Source of the DNA: Amycolatopsis sp. NBRC 101858
Lineage (GTDB): Bacteria > Actinomycetota > Actinomycetes > Mycobacteriales > Pseudonocardiaceae
DNA: 64,000 nucleotides
Assembly: GCF_030269325.1 (NCBI RefSeq)
Contig: NZ_BSTD01000004.1
Coordinates: 856,925-920,924, forward strand
Reading direction: 5' to 3'
Positions 17,036-25,463 of the stretch are shown here, piece by piece. The notes under the pieces were generated by a model. The model saw only the letters and a list, made by a program, of their open reading frames with translations. It was not told the DNA's origin and searched no databases. Within the stretch, counting starts at the first letter, position 1; each line of letters begins with the position of its first letter. The position numbers and the translations under genes are program-made.

Positions 17036-17128
17036 TGAGAGGACATCCTACGTCATACGTCCAGAAGGGTTGACCGGCACGCGAACCCATCCTAGGCTCA
17101 CGCCGGTCATAGGACGTCCCATGTCCTA
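17036..17128 (+). promoter_or_regulatory. Promoter and GntR operator of the sialidase operon
   Basis: A -35 TTGACC (17070-17075) and -10 TAGGCT (17093-17098) are separated by 17 bases. The inverted repeat taggac-N7-gtccta (17110-17128) lies immediately downstream of the expected start point. A related aggacatcct block lies at 17040-17049, next to the divergent FadR-type gene. Similar elements on both sides fit one repressor controlling itself and the operon. Confidence 0.68.
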
Positions 17129-17154
17129 CCGTTCGAGGCCAGCCGGAGACACCG

Positions 17155-18753
17155 ATGTCCCAGAGCCCGTCGCTCAGCCGCCGCCAGTTGCTGCGCTACA
17201 CCACCTTCGCCGGGGCGGCCATGGCGTTCCCGACCGTGCTCGCCGCGTGCGGCGGGCCGGCGTCCACCAACAAGACCGGCAGCTCGGCGGGCTCGCTGAC
17301 CGCCGTCATCGGCTACGGCAACAACCAGACGTGGGACCCGCTGCAGACCGCGTCCGCGTTCTCGATGGCCGCGATCCTGCACTGCTACGAGTCCCTCGTG
17401 GAGGGTGACCCGATCACCCGCGCCCCCTTCCCGGGCCTGGCGAAGGCGCTGCCCGCCGACGTCAGCGGCACCAGCCTGAAGTTCGAGCTGCGCGACGGCG
17501 CGAAGTGGCACGACGGCCAGCCGGTCACCGCCGACGATGTCGTCTTCACCTACGCCCGCGCGCTCGACGAGAAGGAGAACGTGCTGATCCACAGCTTCTT
17601 CTCGCACTGGCTCCAAGAGGTCCGCAAGACCGGCGACCGCGCGGTCGAGTTCGTCCTCAAGTTCCCGTTCCCGTACGCGCTGCAGCGGATCCAGTGCTGC
17701 AAGATCGTCCCGAAGCACGTCTACGACGGCAAGTGGGACGACGCCAAGGGCGGCAAGGTCGTCGGCTCCGGTCCGTACAAGGTCGTCGAGCAGGCGGCGC
17801 TGAGCCACACGAGCTTCGAGAAGTTCGCCGACTACAACGGCCCGCGCCCGGCGGCCTACGACAAGATGCTGTGGAAGTCCATCGTGGACTCCGCCCCGCG
17901 CGTCGCCGCGATCTCCGGCGCCAAGCCGGACGCGCAGATCGCCGAGAACATCCCGGCCGCCAACGCCGACCAGCTGCGCAAGGCCGGCCGCACGGTCGAG
18001 TTCGCCGACGGCGGCAACAACCTCTTCCTGCTCTTCAACACCGCGCACGCGCCGTTCGACAAGAACCTCGTGCGCCAGGCGCTGCACTACGCCATCGACA
18101 AGAAGAAGATGATCGACATCGGGCTGAAGGGCGCCGGCTCACCCGGGACGTCGTTCATCAACCCGAAGCTCCCGTCCTCGCAGCCCGCGTCGCAGGACTT
18201 CGCCTACAACCCCGACAAGGCCAAGCAGCTGCTGCAGCAGGCCGGCGTCAGCGGCCTCAAGGTCACCCTGTCCACGACGAACACCTCGCTGGTCGCCGAC
18301 TGCGTCAAGGTGATCAAGGAGGGCTGGGACGCGATCGGCGTCCAGACCACTTTGGACTCCCAGGACACCAAGGCGCTGTTCTCCAAGCTGGACGCCGGCA
18401 CCGACTTCCAGGTCGTCGCCACGACCAACAACCCGCTGCAGTTCGGCAACGACCCCGACCTGATGATCCGCTACTACTACGACGCCAAGTCCATCCTCAC
18501 CAGCAAGTACGCCCGGTTCACCGGCCCCGACGCCCAGTCCCTGCTCGCCCTGCAGGACCAGGCCGCGGCCGAAACGGACGAGGCCAAGCGGACGACGCTG
18601 AACAAGCAGCTGCTGGACCTGATCTCCGAGCAGGCCGTCATCTACCCGGTCGTGTTCACCCAGCTCGGCACGGCGTGGGACCCGAAGGCGATCTCCGGCG
18701 TGCGCGCCCAGGGCTACCCGGGCATCTACCTGAACCAGGCGAAGCCGGTCTAA
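17155..18753 (+). CDS. Dipeptide-type ABC transporter substrate-binding lipoprotein
   Basis: The 532-residue family-5 solute-binding protein has an N-terminus with SRRQLLRY, a hydrophobic stretch and LAAC, indicating a lipoprotein with a Tat-like signal. The YESLVEGDP and LRDGAKWHDGQPVTADDVVFTY signatures of the DppA/OppA class are clear. The ATG follows GGAGA. It is the first gene of an operon ending in a sialidase, so the ligand may be an oligosaccharide rather than a peptide; some members of this class carry sugars or sialic acid. The ligand is inference. Confidence 0.9.
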   Translation: MSQSPSLSRRQLLRYTTFAGAAMAFPTVLAACGGPASTNKTGSSAGSLTAVIGYGNNQTWDPLQTASAFSMAAILHCYESLVEGDPITRAPFPGLAKALPADVSGTSLKFELRDGAKWHDGQPVTADDVVFTYARALDEKENVLIHSFFSHWLQEVRKTGDRAVEFVLKFPFPYALQRIQCCKIVPKHVYDGKWDDAKGGKVVGSGPYKVVEQAALSHTSFEKFADYNGPRPAAYDKMLWKSIVDSAPRVAAISGAKPDAQIAENIPAANADQLRKAGRTVEFADGGNNLFLLFNTAHAPFDKNLVRQALHYAIDKKKMIDIGLKGAGSPGTSFINPKLPSSQPASQDFAYNPDKAKQLLQQAGVSGLKVTLSTTNTSLVADCVKVIKEGWDAIGVQTTLDSQDTKALFSKLDAGTDFQVVATTNNPLQFGNDPDLMIRYYYDAKSILTSKYARFTGPDAQSLLALQDQAAAETDEAKRTTLNKQLLDLISEQAVIYPVVFTQLGTAWDPKAISGVRAQGYPGIYLNQAKPV

Positions 18754-18766
18754 GAGGAGAACACCC

Positions 18767-19726
18767 GTGGCCGTCGTCGTGCGGATGCTGCTCAGCCGCA
18801 TCCTCGCCCTGATCCCGCTGCTGCTCGGCGTGATCCTGTTCGTGTTCATCGTGATGCGGTTCGCGCCGGTCGACCCGGCGCTGGCCGCGTTCGACGGCGC
18901 GAACGCCACCGCCGAGCAGCTGCAGCAGTTCCGGCTCGAGAACGGGCTGCTGGACCCGCTGCCGTTGCAGTACGTCCACTTCGTCTGGCACCTGGTCCAG
19001 GGGGACTTCGGCACCAGCGTGATCACCAAGCAGCCGGTCGGCGACACGATCGCGACGGCGCTGCCGCTGACCGTCCAGCTGACCCTGCTCGGCCTGGTCA
19101 TCGCGCTCGTGACGGCGCTGGTGCTGGGCGTGACGTCGGCGCTCTACCGCGACCGCTGGCCGGACAAGGTGATCCGCGTGGTCACCCTGGCTGGGGTCGC
19201 CGCGCCGGCGTTCTGGGTGGCGCTGCTGCTGGTCCAGTGGCTGGCGGTCGGCCAGGGCCTGTTCCCGACCAGCGGCTACGTCAGCCCGGCCGACTCCTTC
19301 GGCGGCTGGCTGAACTCGCTGACGCTGCCCGCGGTCTCCCTGGCGCTGCCGGTGGCCGCGCAGCTGACCCGGGTGATCCGGACGTCGATGGTCGAAGAGC
19401 TGGACAAGGACTACGTCCGGACCGCGCGCGGCGGCGGCCTGCCACCGGTGGTCGTGGTCGGGCGCAACGTGCTGCGCAACGCGCTGGTCACGCCGCTGAC
19501 CGTGCTCGGCCTGCGGGTCGGCTACCTGCTGGGCGGCGCCGTCGTCATCGAGACGATGTTCGCGCTGCCGGGGATGGGGCAGAACATGATCCAGGCCGTC
19601 ACCGACGGCGACACCGCCAAGGTGCAGGGCTTCGTCATCACCATCGCGATCGGGTTCGTGCTGGTCAACCTGGTCGTCGACGTCCTGTACCTGATCGCGA
19701 ACCCGCGCCTGCGGAGCCACGCGTGA
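18767..19726 (+). CDS. ABC transporter permease, DppB type
   Basis: The 319-residue protein has six predicted membrane helices. The inner-membrane loop TRVIRTSMVEELDKDYVRTARGGGL is the EAA-type site contacting the ATPase. The N-terminal RILALIPLLLGVILFVFIVMRF and the GDFGTSV loop are typical of DppB. The GTG start follows AGGAGAAC, 13 bases after the binding-protein stop. The stop overlaps the next start in GTGA. It forms the pore with the permease half of the next protein. Confidence 0.92.
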   Translation: MAVVVRMLLSRILALIPLLLGVILFVFIVMRFAPVDPALAAFDGANATAEQLQQFRLENGLLDPLPLQYVHFVWHLVQGDFGTSVITKQPVGDTIATALPLTVQLTLLGLVIALVTALVLGVTSALYRDRWPDKVIRVVTLAGVAAPAFWVALLLVQWLAVGQGLFPTSGYVSPADSFGGWLNSLTLPAVSLALPVAAQLTRVIRTSMVEELDKDYVRTARGGGLPPVVVVGRNVLRNALVTPLTVLGLRVGYLLGGAVVIETMFALPGMGQNMIQAVTDGDTAKVQGFVITIAIGFVLVNLVVDVLYLIANPRLRSHA

Positions 19727-21627
19727 AGCGCCTGCGCGCGGCCTGGCCCGCGCTCGCGATCCTCGGCGTCCTGCTCCTGGTCGCCGTGCTCGGCACGCTC
19801 GTCGCGACGCACAACCCGGACGCGCTGAGCACCGACACCGGCGGGCCCAGCGGTGCCCACTGGTTCGGGACGGACACGTCGGGCCGGGACATCTTCTCCC
19901 GGCTCGTCGCCGGCACGCGCTGGTCGCTCGCCATCGGCCTGGGGGCGGTGGCGCTCGCGCTCGTGTCGGGGGCGGTGATCGGGGCGTTCGCCGCCACGTC
20001 GCACCGCCGGGTGGACGCCGTGGTCATGCGCGTGCTGGACGTCATCATGGCGTTCCCCGGCATCGCGCTGGCCGCGGTGCTCGTGGCCGTGTTCGGGCAC
20101 GGCATCGTCGTGCTGATCCTGGCCATCGGGTTCCTCAACATGCCCCCGGTGGCGCGGGTGATCCGGGCGAACGTCCTGGCCCAGTACGGCGAGGACTACG
20201 TCGCGGCCGAACGCGTCATCGGCGCGAGGCGGTTCTTCGTGCTGACCCGGCACGTCGCGATCAACTGCGCCGCCCCGGTGCTGGTGTACTGCACGGTCAC
20301 GGTGGCCGACGCGATCGTGTTCGAGGCGTCGCTGTCGTTCATCGGCGCCGGCATCCAGCCGCCGGACCCGTCCTGGGGCTCGGTGCTCGCCGACGGCAAG
20401 GACCTCGTGCTGACCGGCGGCTGGTGGGCGACGCTGTTCCCCGGCCTGCTGATCCTCGTGACGGTGCTCGCGCTGAACATCCTGTCCGAGCGGATCTCGG
20501 ACGCCTGGGCCGCGCCGTCGGCCCGCGCGGTCAAGGCGGCCGAAGTCGCGAAGGCCGTGGCCAAGCGCGAAGACGCCGACACCGCGCCCGTCCTGCCGAT
20601 CGCCGGCCTGCGGGAAGCGGGGGAGCGGCTGGCCCGCACGGCCCGGTCGCTCGACCACCGGGACACGGTCCTGGAAGTCGACCGGCTGGCGATCGCCTTT
20701 CCCGGCCGCCACGAGGGCGTCGACGTCGTGGACGGCGTGTCCTTCAGCGTCCGCGCCGGGGAAGTCCTCGGCCTGATCGGCGAATCCGGCTGCGGCAAGA
20801 CGCTCACGGCGTTGTCGATCCTCGGCCTCCAGCCGGCCACGGCGCAGGTGTCCGGCCAGATCCGGTTCGCCCAGCGCGACCTGCTCGCCCTGCGCCCCGG
20901 CGAACGCCGCCGCCACCTCGGCCACGACATCGCGATGATCTACCAGGACGCGCTCAGCTCGCTCAACCCGGCGATGACGATCCGCGCCCAGCTCAAGCAG
21001 TTCACCCGCCGCGGCGGCACCCGCACCCCGGCCGAGCTGCTGGAGCTGGTCAACCTCGACCCGGACCGGACGCTGCGCGCCTACCCGCACGAGCTGTCCG
21101 GCGGCCAGCGCCAGCGCGTGCTGATCGCGATGGCGCTCTCGCGGGACCCGAAGCTGATCGTCGCCGACGAGCCGACGACGGCACTCGACGTCACGGTGCA
21201 GGCCCAGATCATGGCTCTGCTGCTGCGGTTGCAGGAGGAGCTGGGCTTCGCGCTCATCCTCGTCTCGCACGACCTCGCGCTGGTGTCCGAGATCGCCGAC
21301 CGCGTCGTCGTCATGTACGGCGGGCAGGTCGCCGAGCTGGGCAGCACCGCCGAAGTCGTCGGCTCGCCGCGGCACCACTACACGCGCGGCCTGCTCAGCG
21401 CGGTGCTGTCGCTGGAGGAGAACGAGGCCCGGCTCACGCAGATCAAGGGTGTCGTCCCGGCCCCGGCCGAGTTCCCGGCGGGCTGCCGCTTCGCCGACCG
21501 CTGCCCGGCCGCCCGCGCCAAGTGCCACGACGAGACGCCGGTCCGCTTCGGCGAGCCGGTCGACCACCTCGTCGCCTGCCACTTCCCGGCGGTCGACATC
21601 GCCCGCGAGAAGGAGGTGACGGCGTGA
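19723..21627 (+). CDS. ABC permease-ATPase fusion (DppC-DppD)
   Basis: The single 634-residue protein joins a DppC permease (about 1-265, with DTSGRDIFSRL and a full EAA loop) to a DppD ATPase (about 300-634). The ATPase has Walker A GESGCGKT, signature LSGGQRQRV, Walker B LIVADEPT and the C-terminal cysteine-containing oligopeptide-transporter domain (GCRFADRCP). Such fusions recur in actinomycete peptide-type transporters. The GTG overlaps the previous stop and its own stop overlaps the next GTG. A basic linker (about 270-300) joins the halves. Confidence 0.92.
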   Translation: MKRLRAAWPALAILGVLLLVAVLGTLVATHNPDALSTDTGGPSGAHWFGTDTSGRDIFSRLVAGTRWSLAIGLGAVALALVSGAVIGAFAATSHRRVDAVVMRVLDVIMAFPGIALAAVLVAVFGHGIVVLILAIGFLNMPPVARVIRANVLAQYGEDYVAAERVIGARRFFVLTRHVAINCAAPVLVYCTVTVADAIVFEASLSFIGAGIQPPDPSWGSVLADGKDLVLTGGWWATLFPGLLILVTVLALNILSERISDAWAAPSARAVKAAEVAKAVAKREDADTAPVLPIAGLREAGERLARTARSLDHRDTVLEVDRLAIAFPGRHEGVDVVDGVSFSVRAGEVLGLIGESGCGKTLTALSILGLQPATAQVSGQIRFAQRDLLALRPGERRRHLGHDIAMIYQDALSSLNPAMTIRAQLKQFTRRGGTRTPAELLELVNLDPDRTLRAYPHELSGGQRQRVLIAMALSRDPKLIVADEPTTALDVTVQAQIMALLLRLQEELGFALILVSHDLALVSEIADRVVVMYGGQVAELGSTAEVVGSPRHHYTRGLLSAVLSLEENEARLTQIKGVVPAPAEFPAGCRFADRCPAARAKCHDETPVRFGEPVDHLVACHFPAVDIAREKEVTA

Positions 21628-22577
21628 ACCTCCTGGAGCTCGACGGCGTCCACGTCGTGCACAAGATCCGTGGCCGCGGCCTCTTCGGCCACGACAGCGT
21701 CTACGCCCTCACCGACGCCCACCTGGTCGTCAACCCGGGCGAGACGATCGGCGTCGTCGGGGAGTCCGGCTGCGGGAAGTCGACCCTGGCCAAGGTGATC
21801 GTCGGCCTGCAGCGCCCGACCGCGGGCACGGTCCGGTTCCGCGGGAAGTCACTGGACGAGGGGTCCGGGCGCGAGGTCGGGATGGTCTTCCAGGACCCCA
21901 CGACCGCGCTGAACCGCCGGCTCGCCGTCGCCAAGATCATCCGCGACCCGCTCGACGTGCACCGGGTGGGGACGCCGGCCGAGCGTGACGACCGCGTCCG
22001 CGAGCTGATGTCGCTGGTCGGCCTGCCCGCCAGCGCCGCCGACGCAGTGCCGGGCCAGCTCTCCGGCGGCCAGCGCCAGCGCGTCGCCATCGCGCGGGCC
22101 CTGGCCCTGCGGCCGGCGCTGCTGGTCGCCGACGAGCCGACGTCCGCCCTCGACGTCTCGGTCCGCGCCCAGATCCTCAACCTGCTGCTCGACCTGCGCG
22201 AACAGCTGGACCTGGCGATGGTCTTCGTCTCCCACGACATCCAGACCGTCAAGAAGATGAGCGACCGGATCGTCACGATGTACCTAGGCCGGATCGTCGA
22301 AGAGGCTCCGGCCACGGCCTTGCCGGACGACGCCCGGCACCCGTACACGCGGGCCCTCTTCTCGGCGACGCCCAGCCTGCTGAACCCGGTCGAGCCGATC
22401 GTGCTCACCGGGCCCGTGCCGTCGGCGACGCACCCGCCGAGCGGCTGCTCGTTCCGCACCCGTTGCCCCAAGGCGACCGGCGAGTGCGCGGCCGAACTGC
22501 CGCCACCGGCCGCGGCCGGCGGGGGCCACACCTACCGCTGCATCCATCCCGAGATCCCGACCGGAGTGAGCGCCTGA
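21624..22577 (+). CDS. ABC transporter ATPase, DppF type
   Basis: The 317-residue ATPase has Walker A GESGCGKST, signature LSGGQRQRV and Walker B LLVADEPTSALD. The oligopeptide-transporter C-terminal extension carries the CSFRTRCP cysteines. It pairs with the ATPase half of the preceding fusion to power import. The GTG start follows AAGGAGGTGACG and overlaps the preceding stop by 4 bases. Its own stop overlaps the aldolase ATG (TGATG). All of this indicates one polycistronic message. Confidence 0.92.
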   Translation: MNLLELDGVHVVHKIRGRGLFGHDSVYALTDAHLVVNPGETIGVVGESGCGKSTLAKVIVGLQRPTAGTVRFRGKSLDEGSGREVGMVFQDPTTALNRRLAVAKIIRDPLDVHRVGTPAERDDRVRELMSLVGLPASAADAVPGQLSGGQRQRVAIARALALRPALLVADEPTSALDVSVRAQILNLLLDLREQLDLAMVFVSHDIQTVKKMSDRIVTMYLGRIVEEAPATALPDDARHPYTRALFSATPSLLNPVEPIVLTGPVPSATHPPSGCSFRTRCPKATGECAAELPPPAAAGGGHTYRCIHPEIPTGVSA

Positions 22578-23500
22578 TGCCGAAGTTCGCCGGAATCGTC
22601 CCGCCGCTGTGCACGCCGTTCAACGACGACTTCAGCGTGGACACCGACTCGCTGCGCCGCCACGTCGAGGTCCAGCTCGACGCCGGTGTGCACGGCGTCT
22701 TCGTCCTCGGTTCCTCCAGCGAGGTCGCCTTCCTGCCCGACGCCCAGCGCCGCGTCGTCGTCGAAACGACGGTCGACCAGGTCGCCGGGCGCGTGCCGGT
22801 GCTCGCCGGTTGTATCGACATGACGACATTGCGGGTCGCCGAGCACGTCAAGACGGCCGAAGCCGCCGGGGCCGACGCCGTCGTCGTCACCGCGCCGTAC
22901 TACACCCGCACGCACGTCGCCGAGGTCGACCGGCACTTCCGCCTGCTGCACGAACGCACGGCGCTGCCGATCGTCGCCTACGACATCCCGGTCGCGGTGC
23001 ACACGAAGCTCGACGGCGGGATGGTCCTCGACCTGGCCGCCGACGGCGTCCTCGCCGGGCTCAAGGACTCCAGCGGCGACGAAGCCGCGTTCCGGGCCGT
23101 GCTGCTGGGCAAGCGCGACCGCGGTCTCGACACCTTCGCCGTGTTCACCGGGTCCGAGCTGGTCGTGGACGCGGCGCTGGCGATGGGGGCCGACGGCGCC
23201 GTCCCGGGCCTCGGCAACGTCGACCCGGTCGGGTACGTGCTCATCCACGACCACTTCAAGTCCGGCAACCTCGCCGCCGCCCGCCGCGAGCAGGAACGGC
23301 TGCTGAAGCTGTTCTCGATCACGTCCGTGGCGCCGCCGAGCCGGATGGGCCGCGGCTCGGCCGGGCTCGGCGCCTTCAAGGCCGCGATGAAGATGCGCGG
23401 GTTCATCGACAACGCTGTCATGGCGCCGCCGCAGCTTCCGCTGGACGACGAGGAACTGCTGCGGATCAAGGAGAAGCTCGCCGAAGCCGGTCTGCTCTGA
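22577..23500 (+). CDS. DHDPS/N-acetylneuraminate lyase family aldolase
   Basis: The 307-residue TIM-barrel class I aldolase has Schiff-base Lys163 in GLKDSSGD and Tyr135 in YDIP. The carboxylate-binding loop is GSSSE (45-49), versus GTTGE in dihydrodipicolinate synthase and GSTGE in N-acetylneuraminate lyase. This marks it as a catabolic member of the family rather than lysine biosynthesis. Next to a sialidase it could cleave sialic acid to N-acetylmannosamine and pyruvate, but other 2-keto-3-deoxy sugars are possible. No NanK, NanE, NagA or NagB gene is in the window. Starts and stops overlap the neighbours. Confidence 0.85.
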   Translation: MPKFAGIVPPLCTPFNDDFSVDTDSLRRHVEVQLDAGVHGVFVLGSSSEVAFLPDAQRRVVVETTVDQVAGRVPVLAGCIDMTTLRVAEHVKTAEAAGADAVVVTAPYYTRTHVAEVDRHFRLLHERTALPIVAYDIPVAVHTKLDGGMVLDLAADGVLAGLKDSSGDEAAFRAVLLGKRDRGLDTFAVFTGSELVVDAALAMGADGAVPGLGNVDPVGYVLIHDHFKSGNLAAARREQERLLKLFSITSVAPPSRMGRGSAGLGAFKAAMKMRGFIDNAVMAPPQLPLDDEELLRIKEKLAEAGLL

Positions 23501-25461
23501 TGCTCCACTACGGCGCCGACTACAACCCGGAGCACTGGCCCGAAGAGGTCCGCCGCGAAGACCTGAAGCTGATGGCCGAAGCGGGCGTCACGATGGTGAC
23601 CGCCGGGATCTACTCGTGGGCGGCCGTCGAACCGCGGCCGGGGGAGTACGACTTCGGCTGGTTCGACGACGTCCTGGCCGGCCTCGCGGGCGCGGGCGTC
23701 GGGGTGTGCCTGGCGACGATGACCGCGTCGCCGCCGGCGTGGCTGTCCCACGCGCACCCGGAGATCCTGCCGGTTCGCGCCGATGGCGTCCGGCTGTCGC
23801 CCGGTGCGCGGCAGCAGTTCTGCCCGTCCAGTCCGATCTACCGGGCACACGCCGAACGCCTGGTCGCGGAACTGGCGACGCGTTATGCGGGACACCCCGC
23901 GCTGGCGATGTGGCACATCGGCAACGAGTACGGCTGCCACATCCGGGCCTGCTACTGCGCCGAGTCGGCGTCGGACTTCCGGCGCTGGCTGCGGGAGCGC
24001 TACGGCTCCCTCGACGAGCTGAACGCGGCCTGGACGACGACGTTCTGGTCCCAGCGCTACTCCGCGTGGGACGAAATCCTGCCGCCGCGTGTCGCGCCGA
24101 CGTTCCCGAATCCCGCGCAGCAGCTGGACTTCCAGCGGTTCTCCTCCGACGCCTCGCTCGGCTGCTTCCTCACCGAGCAGCGCGTGCTGCGCCGGATCAC
24201 CCCGGACACGCCGATCACGACCAACTTCGTCGGCCGGGTGCAGAAGGCCCTCGACTGGCACACGTGGACGCCGCACGAAGACGTCGTCAGCCTCGATTCC
24301 TACCCGGACCCCTACGACCCGCGCGCGCACGTCGAAGCCGGGTTCGCCTACGACCTGGTCCGGTCCGTGAAGGACCAGCCGTGGATGCTGCTCGAACAGG
24401 CGCCGAGCGCGGTGAACTGGCGGCCCCGCAACAGCCCCAAGCCGCCGGGCGCGATGCGGCTCGGCAGCTGGCAGGCCATCGCCCAGGGCGCCGACGCGGT
24501 GCTGTTCTTCCAGTGGCGGCAGACCAGCGGTGGCGCGGAGAAGTTCCACTCGGCGATGGTCCCGCACGGCGGCCGCGACACCCGGACGTTCCGCGAAACG
24601 GCCGCACTGGGGCAAGAGCTGGCCCGGGTGCCGGAGCTGGCCGGGACGCGCGTGCGGGCCGACGTCGCCCTGCTGCACGACTGGCCGAGCTGGTGGGGCC
24701 TCGAACTCGACTCGCACCCGGCTCGGCTGGACCAGCTCGAGACGCACCTCGCGCACTACGCGCCGTTGTTCGACGCCAACATCACCTGCGACGTCGTCCA
24801 CCCCCTGCGGGATCTCACGGGCTACAGGCTCGTCGTCGTCCCGAACCTGTACCTGCTGGAGCAGGCTTCCGCGGACAACCTGCGCGCGTACGTCGCGGGT
24901 GGCGGGCACCTCGTGGTGTCGTACTTCTCGGGCATCGTGGACGGTTGCGACCGCGCCTACCTGGGCGGGCATCCCGCGCCGCTACGGGACGTCCTCGGGC
25001 TGCGCGTCGACGAGTTCTGGCCCCTCGACTCGCCCGTGGACCTGCGCTTCGCCGACGGGACAACGGATTCCGGGGCGATCTGGTCCGAATGGATCGAGCT
25101 CGAAGGCGCCGACGTCGTCGCGTCGTTCGCCTCGGGTGAGCTGGCCGGGCGGCCCGCGATCACCCGGCACGCGTTCGGCGACGGCGTCGCCTGGTACGCC
25201 GGGACGCGGCCCGACCTGGCTCCGCTGCTCGGCCGCGTCACGGCCGAAGCCGGGGTGACGCCGGTGCTCGCCACGCCGCCCGGGGTCCAAGCGGTCGTCC
25301 GGCACGGCGGGGAAAGCGCTTACCTGATCCTGCTCAACCACGGCACCGAGCCGGTCACCGTCGACCTGCCGCACGCCGCGCCGGACCTGCTGACCGGCCC
25401 GTCGCGGCCGGTCCGCGAGGTCCGGCTCGCCCCGCGAGGTGTCGCCGTCCTGAAGGGATGA
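23500..25461 (+). CDS. GH42 beta-galactosidase
   Basis: The 653-residue GH42 enzyme opens with LHYGADYNPEHWP. The acid/base is Glu143 in HIGNEYG and the nucleophile Glu299 in LLEQAPS. The four-cysteine zinc site typical of the family is C108, C146, C151 and C153. A trimerisation domain and a small C-terminal beta domain follow. There is no signal peptide, so it acts on imported oligosaccharides. Terminal galactose is what remains after sialidase action on sialylglycans, which fits the locus. The start overlaps the aldolase stop. Confidence 0.92.
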   Translation: MLHYGADYNPEHWPEEVRREDLKLMAEAGVTMVTAGIYSWAAVEPRPGEYDFGWFDDVLAGLAGAGVGVCLATMTASPPAWLSHAHPEILPVRADGVRLSPGARQQFCPSSPIYRAHAERLVAELATRYAGHPALAMWHIGNEYGCHIRACYCAESASDFRRWLRERYGSLDELNAAWTTTFWSQRYSAWDEILPPRVAPTFPNPAQQLDFQRFSSDASLGCFLTEQRVLRRITPDTPITTNFVGRVQKALDWHTWTPHEDVVSLDSYPDPYDPRAHVEAGFAYDLVRSVKDQPWMLLEQAPSAVNWRPRNSPKPPGAMRLGSWQAIAQGADAVLFFQWRQTSGGAEKFHSAMVPHGGRDTRTFRETAALGQELARVPELAGTRVRADVALLHDWPSWWGLELDSHPARLDQLETHLAHYAPLFDANITCDVVHPLRDLTGYRLVVVPNLYLLEQASADNLRAYVAGGGHLVVSYFSGIVDGCDRAYLGGHPAPLRDVLGLRVDEFWPLDSPVDLRFADGTTDSGAIWSEWIELEGADVVASFASGELAGRPAITRHAFGDGVAWYAGTRPDLAPLLGRVTAEAGVTPVLATPPGVQAVVRHGGESAYLILLNHGTEPVTVDLPHAAPDLLTGPSRPVREVRLAPRGVAVLKG

Positions 25462-25463
25462 GA

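Noticed and set aside
22577..23500. Lysine-biosynthetic dihydrodipicolinate synthase
   Set aside because: The GSSSE loop and the position inside a glycosidase/transporter operon point to a catabolic member. A definite NanA call was also avoided because substrate residues cannot be settled by eye.
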